Positions 8,682 through 16,915 of a DNA stretch of 42,060 bases are shown piece after piece. Under the pieces are notes generated by a model. The model searched no databases. It had not been told where the DNA came from and worked only from the letters and a program-made list of their open reading frames with translations. The first letter of the stretch is position 1. Each line of letters opens with the position of its first letter. The stretch comes from Microvirga alba (GTDB lineage: Bacteria; Pseudomonadota; Alphaproteobacteria; Rhizobiales; Beijerinckiaceae), in NCBI RefSeq assembly GCF_015694465.1, contig NZ_JADQDO010000015.1:1-42060 (forward strand). Reading direction: 5' to 3'. The translations under genes and the position numbers were made by a program.

Positions 8682-8881
8682 TGCGGCAACCTCGGTGACT
8701 CGCTGCGGAGAGCGAGAAGTGCGTCAATATCAGGAAACGCGTTCTGCCTCGTGGCCGACGAGACTGTTGAATACCCTTGAGGGAAGCCTCAACCTCATCG
8801 GAGTCTCGGAATTTTACCAGAGGTGTACGCCGGAGCAAGTTACCGAAGAGTTCGCGACGGTTCCGCAGGAAATCCCCTTCC

Positions 8882-9898
8882 TCAACGGGGCAAGAGCGTC
8901 AGCAAGTCATCGTAGAGCGTCTTGGGAATACGCACACCATGCGCCTCGCTGCGCACACGGGCCTCATAGCGGCGCTGGGACGGTAGGCGCGCGCCCTGAC
9001 CAACGATCGATTCGAACATCCTCTCAGCGCTGTCCACATGCGGCGCGGCATCCCCACCCAAAAACACCTTCGGATCAAAGGCGAGGATCAGCTCGCCATG
9101 GCAGGGCGCTGCACCGACACCTTCGTCGAAGGTCATGGATTCCGCGCTCGTCATGCCGCCAATCAGCGGTCCCGCCATCAGCTCGATCATCGCGGAAAGC
9201 GCCGAGCCCTTGTGGCCACCGAAGGTGAGCATCGCACCCGCCAAGGCTGCCGCCGCATCGTTGGTGGAATTGCCTTCGCTGTCGATGGCCCAGCCAGTTG
9301 GAATAGCCTTGCCCGCGCGCCGATGGAGCTCGATCTCACCGCGCGCGATGGCGCTGGTAGCGAAGTCGAACACGAAGGGCGGCCCGTCAGGACGCGGCCA
9401 AGCGAAGGCAATCGGGTTCGTGCCGAAGATAGGCTTCCTTCCGCCTGCGGGTGCCACCCAGCTATGGCTCGGCGTCATTGCGAGCGCCACCAGCCCCATT
9501 TCGCTGATGGCCTCGACTTCCGGCCAAAGGGCGGAAAAGTGGAAGCAATTGTTGATGGCCATGGCCGCTAGGCCCAGCTTGCGGGCCTTCTCGACGAGCA
9601 GCGGCTTGCCGCGCTCGAACGCCAGAGGCGAGAAGCCGTAATGGGCGTCGACACGAACGATGGCGGGTGCGTGATCGACCACATCCGGTACCGCGTTGGG
9701 ATTGACCTTGCCTTCCTTTACGGATCTCACGCAGCCGAGCAACCGGTACACGCCGTGGGAATGGCATTCATCGCGCTGCGCAGCATAGATGACAGCGGCA
9801 ATGGCCTCGGCCTGCTCGCTGGAAAGACAGCCCGCTTTCAGAACATCGATGCTGAGACGCCGCACATCGTCCAGCGAGAGGGAGACTTCTTCACTCAT
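8882..9898 (-). CDS. malate/L-lactate dehydrogenase-family oxidoreductase, probably Δ1-pyrroline-2-carboxylate reductase-like
   Basis: A 338-residue NAD(P)H-dependent enzyme of the Ldh_2 (malate/lactate/ureidoglycolate dehydrogenase) family. Motifs: DECHSHGVYRL near residue 45 (family His), NNCFHFSAL, APAGGRKPIFGTNPIAFAWP, GGHKGSALSAMIELM near residue 228. Members of this family such as Pseudomonas DpkA reduce Δ1-piperideine-2-carboxylate and Δ1-pyrroline-2-carboxylate. The gene lies 62 bases downstream of a proline-racemase-superfamily gene, and such pairs are known to act together in hydroxyproline or D-proline catabolism, so that substrate is inferred from context. The start at 9898 is preceded by CGGAAG. 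Lactate- or malate-type activity remains possible. Confidence 0.85.
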   Translation of the reverse strand: MSEEVSLSLDDVRRLSIDVLKAGCLSSEQAEAIAAVIYAAQRDECHSHGVYRLLGCVRSVKEGKVNPNAVPDVVDHAPAIVRVDAHYGFSPLAFERGKPLLVEKARKLGLAAMAINNCFHFSALWPEVEAISEMGLVALAMTPSHSWVAPAGGRKPIFGTNPIAFAWPRPDGPPFVFDFATSAIARGEIELHRRAGKAIPTGWAIDSEGNSTNDAAAALAGAMLTFGGHKGSALSAMIELMAGPLIGGMTSAESMTFDEGVGAAPCHGELILAFDPKVFLGGDAAPHVDSAERMFESIVGQGARLPSQRRYEARVRSEAHGVRIPKTLYDDLLTLLPR

Positions 9899-9960
9899 AC
9901 TTCCGTTGCCCGATCCGTTCGCTTCTGATGGCGCTTTTTTTGAAAAGCGTGGCGTTCAGT

Positions 9961-10989
9961 CTACATCTGCGGCCAGGTATCCGACAGCTGGTAGCCATGC
10001 GGCCACGGATCGTCCGGATCGAGCATGTGCTGATGGGTGCCCGTGACCCAAGCGCGTCCGGAGATGGAAGGGATGATGCCCCTCTTTCCGCCGACCGTCA
10101 CCTCATCCTCGATCCGGCAGATGAACTCGGAATCGATGATCGAGTGGCCAACGAAGCTATCGCCGACCTTCATGATGCCACGCGCATGAAGCACGGCCAT
10201 GCGGGCCGAGCAGCCCGTTCCGGTGGGCGAGCGGTCGATCTTGCCGGGCCTCACCACGACGGCATTGGCACCATGCAGAACGCCGTCTCGGTCCACGAGA
10301 GGCGCTGCGATCTGACAGAACGAGATGTGATCCCAGCCCGGAAGCTCGGGATGCCTGAAACCAATTTGCTCATTGGCCGCGCGGGTGATCCTCACGCCGA
10401 TCTCGGCAAGGTCCTTCGCCTCGTCGGGGCGGATCGCAAAGCCAAGAGCCTTAGCATCCGTGATCACGAAGCTATCACCGCCATAGGCCGTATCGACGGT
10501 CAGCGTGCCCAGACCCTCGACCTCGATCTTTACATCGAGCTTGTCGGCGAAGGAGGGCACGTTGCGGACCGTGATACGCTCGGCCTTGCCGGCGCGGCAG
10601 GCCGCAGTGACTTCGACAAGACCGCCCGGCGCTTCGAGGGTGAGGTGTGTTTCCGGTTCCTGCATCGGAATGATCCCCGTGTCGAGCAGCACGGTTGCGA
10701 CGCAGATGGAATTTGAACCCGACATCGGTGGCGTATCGGCGGGCTCCATGATTATCCAGCCCATCTGCGCTTGCGGGTTCTTTGGCGGGACCAATAGATT
10801 CACGTGCCGAAAGACACCGCCGCGCGGTTCGTTCAGAACGAATTTGCGCAAAGTTTCATCTTTGGCGATGAATCGTGACTGCTGCCAAACTGTATCGCCC
10901 GGCGGAGGTGCGACGCCACCCACAATCACATCTCCCACCTCCCCTTCCGCGTGGCAACTGACGACATGAACGACTTTTGACGTGCGCAT
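9961..10989 (-). CDS. proline racemase-superfamily enzyme (hydroxyproline epimerase/dehydratase-like) with atypical catalytic residues
   Basis: A 342-residue protein. The start at 10989 has a strong GGGGGG-type ribosome site about 5 bases upstream; an upstream open extension runs into IS6 debris and is not part of the gene. The family's two catalytic motifs are MSGSNSICV (Ser90 where racemases have Cys in MCGH) and [12 protein letters not shown] (Thr256 where the second Cys of SPCGTGTSA should be; a Cys appears four residues later). Classical racemases and epimerases need Cys/Cys; Ser/Cys and Thr/Cys members include epimerases and trans-3-hydroxy-L-proline dehydratases. With the reductase gene next to it, a role in hydroxyproline or related imino-acid breakdown is likely, but the reaction is not settled. 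Confidence 0.85.
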   Translation of the reverse strand: MRTSKVVHVVSCHAEGEVGDVIVGGVAPPPGDTVWQQSRFIAKDETLRKFVLNEPRGGVFRHVNLLVPPKNPQAQMGWIIMEPADTPPMSGSNSICVATVLLDTGIIPMQEPETHLTLEAPGGLVEVTAACRAGKAERITVRNVPSFADKLDVKIEVEGLGTLTVDTAYGGDSFVITDAKALGFAIRPDEAKDLAEIGVRITRAANEQIGFRHPELPGWDHISFCQIAAPLVDRDGVLHGANAVVVRPGKIDRSPTGTGCSARMAVLHARGIMKVGDSFVGHSIIDSEFICRIEDEVTVGGKRGIIPSISGRAWVTGTHQHMLDPDDPWPHGYQLSDTWPQM

Positions 10990-11077
10990 ATTTGCCCCCC
11001 GGTCAGGTCTGATGGATCGTTTAGAGTGCTGGATGATGTGGCGCGGGAACGTTGCCCTGCGTCGACAAAGAATCGAT

Positions 11078-11330
11078 GGAACTGTCGCAACCCTCCAGTA
11101 GCTCAGTGCACCATACGCCACCGGCAGACTCTGGAGGTATCTGATGTTCAAAAGTCGCCATTTTGATCGTTCGGTAATCCTGCCCTGTGCCTGCAGTCTC
11201 CGCAATCTCCAGGAGATGCTGACCGAGCACTGTCGCTGATTGCGCCGCAATCGGTGATCCGTGAAGAAGCGCGGTACGTAGGCGTCGGGGTCGGCAAGCA
11301 AGTCTGGCCGCTTGCCGCTCTAGCTGGGTC
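11078..11330 (+). mobile_element. IS6-family element, left end and 5' transposase fragment (decayed)
   Basis: Begins with an IS6-type terminal repeat GGAACTGTCGCAA (11078-11090). At 11144 a plus-strand frame starts [13 protein letters not shown], then jumps over about 26 deleted bases to [14 protein letters not shown]: the IS6 transposase N-terminus, homologous to the copy at 7885-8103 (shared leader with CTGGAGG just before the ATG). Further Arg-rich decayed sequence reaches about 11330. No catalytic domain. It sits between the racemase-family gene and the dppC-type permease, both on the opposite strand, splitting what may have been one operon. Confidence 0.8.
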
Positions 11331-11350
11331 GGAACGGCACGCGCCGGCGA

Positions 11351-12232
11351 TCATCGCGAGCGCGGATCGAGCGCGTCGCGTAGACCGTCCCCGAGGAGGT
11401 TAAACGACAGCACGGTCGTGAAGATCGCCATGCCGGGCCAGAGCGCCATCCAGGGCGCACTGCTCAGGAAGCGCTGGGCGGAGTTCAGCATCGATCCCCA
11501 GGAGGGTGCCGGTGGCTGTAGGCCGAGACCGAGGAAGGACATGCTGGCTTCCGCGATAATAGCGGATGCGATTGTCAACGTCGCCTGAACCATGAGCTGC
11601 GGCAAGATATTTGGCAGGATATGCCGGACCGCGATGCGCCATTGCGGATTGCCCACTGCGCTCGCCGCCTCGATATATTCCTCTGCCTTGATGGAGAGCA
11701 CTTGGCCACGCGTCAACCGGATGAACAGCGGCATGGCAGTGATGCCGATCGCTAACATGGCATTGGTGAGGCTCGGGCCGAGGAAGGCCGCAAAGGCGAT
11801 CGCGAGGATCAGGAACGGACAGGCAAGCATCGCATCGGTGAAGCGGCTGATGAGACCGTCGATGATGCCACCGAGAAATCCCGCGGCGAGGCCGAGCGGC
11901 ACGCCGATCGCCATGGCTATGCCGGCAGAGGTAAGACCCGCCATCAGGGAGGCGCGTGCACCCCAGATGATGCGAGAAAGCACGTCTCGACCGGCTTCAT
12001 CGGTGCCCATCCAGTGAAGGGCCGACGGCGCCTTTCGCACCGCCGTCCAACTCTGGGCGGCCGGATCAAAGGGCGCCAGGACCGGCGCGAAGACGGCAAC
12101 GAACACCATGAACAGCACGACGATCATGCCCACGAGCGCGCTCTTGCGCTTCGAAAGCCGTCGCCAGAGGTGGCTGCGGAAGAAATTCGCCATGGGGTTG
12201 GTCGAAGGATTAGTCTCCGAGATCGTCAGCAC
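11351..12232 (-). CDS. peptide ABC transporter permease, DppC type (cluster 1)
   Basis: A 293-residue inner-membrane permease. N-terminal OppC_N segment (helix about 33-53; NPMANFFRSHLWRRL before it), HWMGTDEAGRDVLSRIIWG characteristic of DppC/OppC, and the binding-protein-dependent transport domain with the EAA loop near residues 190-215 (EYIEAASAVGNPQWRIAVRH). The start is GTG at 12232, two bases after the dppB stop; an ATG 39 bases in is an alternative. It is the last gene of the transporter operon. Confidence 0.92.
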   Translation of the reverse strand: MLTISETNPSTNPMANFFRSHLWRRLSKRKSALVGMIVVLFMVFVAVFAPVLAPFDPAAQSWTAVRKAPSALHWMGTDEAGRDVLSRIIWGARASLMAGLTSAGIAMAIGVPLGLAAGFLGGIIDGLISRFTDAMLACPFLILAIAFAAFLGPSLTNAMLAIGITAMPLFIRLTRGQVLSIKAEEYIEAASAVGNPQWRIAVRHILPNILPQLMVQATLTIASAIIAEASMSFLGLGLQPPAPSWGSMLNSAQRFLSSAPWMALWPGMAIFTTVLSFNLLGDGLRDALDPRSR

Positions 12233-12234
12233 GG

Positions 12235-13176
12235 TCAGCTTCTCAGTCTTGGGTTGACGAGGATGTATCCGATGTCAGCCAGAAGGTTGAGGATGATGTA
12301 GAAAAGCGAGGTCACCAGGACGACGCCCTGCACGACGGAATAATCGCGAGTGAAGACGGCGTCGACGATAAGTTTGCCGAAACCGGGGATCGTAAAGATC
12401 TGCTCCGTCAGCACGGCACCGGAGAGCAGCGCGCCGAATTCCAGCGCGCCGAGCGTGATGATCGGCGTCAGAGCGTTGCGCATAGCGTGCTTGAACACCA
12501 CCACCCATTCGCTCAGCCCCTTGGCGCGCGCGGTACGCACATAGTCGCTTTCGAGCGCCTGCAGCATGGCGCTGCGGGTATGGCGCATGATGACGCCAGC
12601 GATCGCCGTGCCCAGCACGAAGGCCGGCATGATCGTCGTCGAAAGGTTCATCTTGAGATCTTCGGAGGGGCTGACGAAGCCTGAGGCCGGGAGCCAGCCG
12701 AGATGAACCGAGAAGAACAGGATGAGCATGATGCCCAACCAGAAATTCGGCACCGAAATGCCGGCGAGCGACACGACGTTCGTCGCATAGTCGACGGCGC
12801 TGTTCTGGCGCAACGCCGAGATGACACCGCCCAAAACGCCGAGGATGAGCGCCACGACGATGCCCATGATCGCGAGCTGCAGCGTCACCGGCAACTTAAG
12901 GAGGATCAGATCGAGCACCGGTCGGTTGTGGCGCATAGATTCGCCGAGGTCGCCGGTCATCACGCCCTTCACCCAGAAGATGTACTGGACGAAAATCGGT
13001 TGGTCGAGGTGATATTGTGCGCGAACTGCCGCGAGTGTCGCCTCGTCTGGATTTTCGCCGGCGAGCACCAGCGCCGGGTCACCGGGCAGCAGGTGCTGGA
13101 GCGAGAAGATGATCAGCGACAGGATGACGACTGTGGGGATAAGTTGCAGGAGACGGCGCGCAAGAAGCGAGGACAT
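12235..13176 (-). CDS. peptide ABC transporter permease, DppB type (cluster 1)
   Basis: A 313-residue permease with six predicted helices. Seen: N-terminal LLQLIPTVVILSLIIFSLQH, the LPGDPALVLAG loop and QYIFWVKGVMTGDLGES, then the EAA loop (DYVRTARAKGLSEWVVVFKH, about 213-232) and EQIFTIPGFGKLIVDAV, all standard for DppB/OppB. The ATG at 13176 has a near-perfect Shine-Dalgarno, AAGGAGG, 7 bases upstream, the best ribosome site in this operon. It lies three bases after the upstream ATPase gene. Confidence 0.93.
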   Translation of the reverse strand: MSSLLARRLLQLIPTVVILSLIIFSLQHLLPGDPALVLAGENPDEATLAAVRAQYHLDQPIFVQYIFWVKGVMTGDLGESMRHNRPVLDLILLKLPVTLQLAIMGIVVALILGVLGGVISALRQNSAVDYATNVVSLAGISVPNFWLGIMLILFFSVHLGWLPASGFVSPSEDLKMNLSTTIMPAFVLGTAIAGVIMRHTRSAMLQALESDYVRTARAKGLSEWVVVFKHAMRNALTPIITLGALEFGALLSGAVLTEQIFTIPGFGKLIVDAVFTRDYSVVQGVVLVTSLFYIILNLLADIGYILVNPRLRS

Positions 13177-13179
13177 GGC

Positions 13180-14301
13180 TTAGCCTCCTTTGACTGTCTG
13201 GGCCGACCGCGCGGCCATGGCCTCGAAGGCTACGAACAGCTTTTCGAGTTTGGGATTGCGGGGTTCGCGGACGCCTTCCGTGCCATCCTGCGCGGGCAGA
13301 TCGCGCCAGAAGGCGCATGCGTTGGCGTGGCCGCTCGCCTCGACGTCGAGCTTCATGCTGACGGTCTTGCATTCGGGCCGAGCATGCGGACAGCGCGTAT
13401 GCAGCCGGCAGCCCTGCGGGGGAGAAAGCGGGCTGGGCAGGTCGCCGTGGAGCCGGGCGGCGCGGGAGCGCTGATGGCTTGGGGGAGCGGCGACCGGAAT
13501 GGCCGAGAGCAGCGCCCGGGTATACGGGTGGCGGGGTGCACTGAAAATCTCGTCGGACGCCCCAATCTCGACCACCTTGCCGAGGTACATGACGGCAACC
13601 CGGTCGGCGATGTGCTTCACCACGCCGAGATCATGCGAGATGAAGACGAAGGCGAGCCCGAGGCGGTTCTGCAGATCCTTCAGGAGATTGAGGATCTGGG
13701 CCTGAATCGACACGTCGAGCGCCGAGACCGCTTCATCGCAGATGATCGCCTTCGGCTCGGGCGCGAGCGCTCGGGCAATCACTACGCGCTGGCGCTGGCC
13801 GCCGGAGAACTCGTGCGGATAGCGGTTTGCCTGTTCGGGGCGAAGACCCACCATTTCGAGGAGTTCGGCGACACGCTTAGCGCGCTGGCCAGCCGGCACG
13901 ATGTTGTGCAGCATCAACGGCTCGGCGATGGTCTGAGCGATCGTCATGCGCGGGTTCAGGGACGCGTAAGGGTCTTGGAAAATGAGCTGGACATGCCGCC
14001 GCTGCTGGCGCATCTCCGCATGGCTGATATTGGTGACGTTCTGCCCGTCGATGAACACCTCGCCGGTGCTAGGCTTGATAAGGCGCATCAACAGCCGGCC
14101 GAGAGTCGATTTCCCGCAGCCTGATTCACCCACAATCGCCAGGGTCTCGCCCGGCATCAGGGATAGCGTCACATTGTCAACGGCACGAATTTGCACCAGT
14201 GGACGGCTGAAGACGCTGCGCTTGAGGACGAAGTTCTTACCGAGCCCTCGGACTTCGATAATCGGCTTTACGGCGGAGGCGGAAGAAGGGGCTTGGGTCA
14301 T
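13180..14301 (-). CDS. peptide ABC transporter ATPase, DppF type (cluster 1)
   Basis: A 373-residue ATP-binding subunit. Walker A GESGCGKST (about 66), Q-loop IFQDPYASLNPR, signature FSGGQRQRV, Walker B AIICDEAVSALD, H-loop FISHDLG, then the oligopeptide C-terminal domain with a Cys cluster (CRLHTRCPHARPEC). It carries about 50 extra residues after that domain, longer than most DppF proteins. The ATG at 14301 overlaps the stop of the preceding ATPase gene as ATGA, indicating translational coupling; an upstream extension to 14424 is the shadow of that overlap. Confidence 0.93.
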   Translation of the reverse strand: MTQAPSSASAVKPIIEVRGLGKNFVLKRSVFSRPLVQIRAVDNVTLSLMPGETLAIVGESGCGKSTLGRLLMRLIKPSTGEVFIDGQNVTNISHAEMRQQRRHVQLIFQDPYASLNPRMTIAQTIAEPLMLHNIVPAGQRAKRVAELLEMVGLRPEQANRYPHEFSGGQRQRVVIARALAPEPKAIICDEAVSALDVSIQAQILNLLKDLQNRLGLAFVFISHDLGVVKHIADRVAVMYLGKVVEIGASDEIFSAPRHPYTRALLSAIPVAAPPSHQRSRAARLHGDLPSPLSPPQGCRLHTRCPHARPECKTVSMKLDVEASGHANACAFWRDLPAQDGTEGVREPRNPKLEKLFVAFEAMAARSAQTVKGG

Positions 14302-15338
14302 GGGACGAGGTCCTCCATGGGTGCCCGCCAGCAACGGCTGAAATGGCTCTGGGAGACCTCCATCAACGCGGGCATTTCGGCGCATTTGTTGATGCGGAAC
14401 GGGCAGCGTGCCTGGAAACGGCATCCGGCCGGCGGATTGGCCATATCCGGCACGGTGCCCGTTATCGCCGCGAGGCGCTCGCGCTTCTCGTCAAGGCGCG
14501 GCAGCGAACCGAGTAGGCCGACCGTGTAGGGATGCTGCGGGAAGGTGAAGAGTTCCTCCACAGAGCATTGCTCGACTACTTGGCCGGCATACATGACGAT
14601 CACGTCGTCGCAGGATTCCGCGACGACGCCGAGATCGTGGGTGATGAGGACGATGGCGGTGCCGGTCTTCTGCTGCAATTCGCGCATCAGTTCCAAGACT
14701 TGCGCCTGGATGGTGACGTCCAGTGCTGTGGTCGGCTCGTCGGCGATTAGGAGTTCCGGATCGCAGGCGAGTGCCATCGCGATCATCACACGCTGGCGCA
14801 TGCCGCCCGAAAGATTATGCGGGTACTGGTGATAACGGGTTTCGGGCGACGGAATGCGCACCAACCGCAGCATGGCGATGGTGCGTTCGGCCGCCTCCTT
14901 CTTGGACATCTGGCGGTGACGCAGGATGACTTCTTTGATTTGCTCACCGACCGTATAGGAGGGATTGAGCGAGGTCATCGGCTCCTGGAAAATCATCGCC
15001 AGCCGGTTGCCCCGCAGGCTCCGCATGGTGCTCGTCGGTTCAGTTAGCAACTGGCGCCCGTCAAAATTGACGTTGCCGGAAACGCGGGCCGTATGCTCGG
15101 GCAGAAGCCGCATTAAGGCAAGCGACGTGACGCTCTTGCCGCTGCCGGATTCCCCGACGATGGCAAGCGTGCGGCCCTTCTTGACAGAAAAACTCACGCC
15201 ATCGACTGCGGTGACGGTCCTCGTATCGCCTTCGAAGACGACCCGGAGGTTCGAGACATCCAATACGGATGGCACGGCATCGTCAGCCCGAACGGATCGG
15301 GCTGACGGAGCGTGAAGTATATTTTGAGACGTGCTCAT
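14298..15338 (-). CDS. peptide ABC transporter ATPase, DppD type (cluster 1)
   Basis: A 346-residue ATP-binding subunit pairing with the DppF-type partner. Walker [10 protein letters not shown] (about 59), Q-loop [12 protein letters not shown], signature LSGGMRQRV, Walker [14 protein letters not shown]-loop LITHDLG, and the oligopeptide C-terminal domain ([19 protein letters not shown]). The N-terminal 25 residues before the domain are poorly conserved-looking. It lies 18 bases after the binding-protein gene; its stop overlaps the next start by 4 bases. Confidence 0.93.
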   Translation of the reverse strand: MSTSQNILHAPSARSVRADDAVPSVLDVSNLRVVFEGDTRTVTAVDGVSFSVKKGRTLAIVGESGSGKSVTSLALMRLLPEHTARVSGNVNFDGRQLLTEPTSTMRSLRGNRLAMIFQEPMTSLNPSYTVGEQIKEVILRHRQMSKKEAAERTIAMLRLVRIPSPETRYHQYPHNLSGGMRQRVMIAMALACDPELLIADEPTTALDVTIQAQVLELMRELQQKTGTAIVLITHDLGVVAESCDDVIVMYAGQVVEQCSVEELFTFPQHPYTVGLLGSLPRLDEKRERLAAITGTVPDMANPPAGCRFQARCPFRINKCAEMPALMEVSQSHFSRCWRAPMEDLVP

Positions 15339-15356
15339 CGAACCTTGGTTGCCAAC

Positions 15357-16877
15357 CTAGTTCTTACGGCTGACGCCAGTGAGGCGGATGATGCCGTCCG
15401 GCGCAGACTTCAGACCGGTGATGTTGGAGTTGTGCGCGAAGATCCACTGCGAGTGATACAGGTAGACGATCGGCAGGTCCTTGAGCAAGATTGAGATAGC
15501 CTTGCTGTATTCGGCCTTGCGGGTTTCGGTGGCGCCGAGGGCGCGCGCCTTGGTCAGGATAACGTCGAGCTCCTTGTTGCAGTAGTGCGCATCGTTACCG
15601 GAAGCACCGCAAGCCAACATTGGGGTGATGTTCAGGTCAGGATCGACACGGCCGCTCCAGCCTACGAGGTGGGACTTGAACTTGCCCTGGCGGGCGATGT
15701 CGAGCAGCGTCATCAGCTCGGTCGGCTTGATCGAGACTTTGATACCGATGTCAGCGACCATCGCCTGGACGAGCTGGGCCACCTGCTGGCGTTCCGCATC
15801 GGTCGGAACCAGGAGGTCCAGATTGACCGACTGCACGCCGGCTTCCGCCATCTTTTTCTTAGCAGCACCCACGTCACGAGCCGGAACCGGATAGTTTTTG
15901 TCGTAATACGGGCTCGAAGGCGGGAAGGGCTGGTTGCCGGTGCTCGCTTGGCCGTCGAACACGACGTTGCTGATGGCGCCGCGGTCGATCGCAAGGCTGA
16001 AGGCTTCGCGGATGGCAGCCTTCTTGCCGGCATCGAGGTCGGCGCCTTCACCATCAATGTTGAAGGTGATGCCGTAGTAGCCAAGGCCGACGACCGGATC
16101 GATAGCAAGGGACTTGTCAGCCTTGACGGCTTTGACATCGGTCGCTGCCAAGCGCTCGATAAGATCCAGCTGACCCGAGCGCAGGTTCAGCAGTCGGACG
16201 TTGGAATCCGGCATACCGCGATAGATGAGTCGGTCGAAATGATACTTGTCGGCGTTGTAGTACTGCGGGAACTTGTCGAGGACGATGCGGTCCTGGGTGA
16301 CGCGCTCCACGAACTTGTACGGACCGGAGCAGACTGGGGCGTCGGTGAACTTCTCGCCGAGCGCTTCACCTGCCTTCGGGCTGATAACCATGCCGGCTCG
16401 GTCACTGAGCGCGGCAAGCAGCGGCACGGACGGCTCCTTGAGGTTGATCTTGACGGTGTAGTCGTCGACCACCTCCACGTTGCCGATCGCACTAATCTCG
16501 GCCTTGCGGCGGGAGATCTTCATGGTCAGATCGCGGTCTAGATTGTACTTGATCGCGGCCGCGTCCACTTTAGTGCCGTCGTGGAATACAGCATCCCGGC
16601 GCAGCTTAAGCGTGAGCGCGGTGCTGTCTCCATTCCATTCCCAGCTCGTCGCGAGCATCGGCACGATCTGACCACTCACGTCGATGTCGACGATCTTGTC
16701 GCAGAGCGACTGTAGAACGTGGCGGCCGACGAAGCTCCAGTTGGAGACCGGGTCAAGTGTATCCGGATCGTCCTGCAGGCCGATCCGGAGGACTGACTGG
16801 GCGGCGGCGGGAGCCGCGGTTGCTGCCAGGCCACTCAGGGCCAGGCCGGCTGCGAGTGCGACGTAAAGCGGTTTCAT
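15357..16877 (-). CDS. peptide-binding protein, SBP family 5 (cluster 1)
   Basis: A 506-residue periplasmic solute-binding protein of the DppA/OppA/GsiB class. Signal peptide KPLYVALAAGLALSGLAAT..., likely cleaved at AAAQ|S near residue 26. Then the family motif LDPVSNWSF, LTLKLRRDAVFHDGTKVDAA (the W/F-x-F-x-L-R-x-x-V-x-F-H-D-G signature of the family) and GLGYYGITFN. Three ATGs occur in a row; the third (16877) lies 6 bases after GAGGGA and is preferred. The neighbour is a gamma-glutamyltransferase-like gene, so gamma-glutamyl or glutathione-like peptides are plausible ligands, but the ligand is not determined by what I see. Confidence 0.93.
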   Translation of the reverse strand: MKPLYVALAAGLALSGLAATAAPAAAQSVLRIGLQDDPDTLDPVSNWSFVGRHVLQSLCDKIVDIDVSGQIVPMLATSWEWNGDSTALTLKLRRDAVFHDGTKVDAAAIKYNLDRDLTMKISRRKAEISAIGNVEVVDDYTVKINLKEPSVPLLAALSDRAGMVISPKAGEALGEKFTDAPVCSGPYKFVERVTQDRIVLDKFPQYYNADKYHFDRLIYRGMPDSNVRLLNLRSGQLDLIERLAATDVKAVKADKSLAIDPVVGLGYYGITFNIDGEGADLDAGKKAAIREAFSLAIDRGAISNVVFDGQASTGNQPFPPSSPYYDKNYPVPARDVGAAKKKMAEAGVQSVNLDLLVPTDAERQQVAQLVQAMVADIGIKVSIKPTELMTLLDIARQGKFKSHLVGWSGRVDPDLNITPMLACGASGNDAHYCNKELDVILTKARALGATETRKAEYSKAISILLKDLPIVYLYHSQWIFAHNSNITGLKSAPDGIIRLTGVSRKN

Positions 16878-16915
16878 CATCATTCCCTCTTTTGTTATAT
16901 AGTTCAAACTTAGGA

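Noticed and set aside
8695..8881. Open frame running from the MCP remnant towards the reductase gene
   Set aside because: No domain, no ribosome site, and most of its length is antisense to the reductase.
10990..11301. N-terminal extension of the racemase-family protein to 446 residues
   Set aside because: The extension is translated from IS6 debris; a strong ribosome site and the family N-terminus sit at 10989.
12703..14124. A 473-codon plus-strand frame across the permease and ATPase genes
   Set aside because: Shadow of dppB/dppF; charged repetitive composition and no domain.
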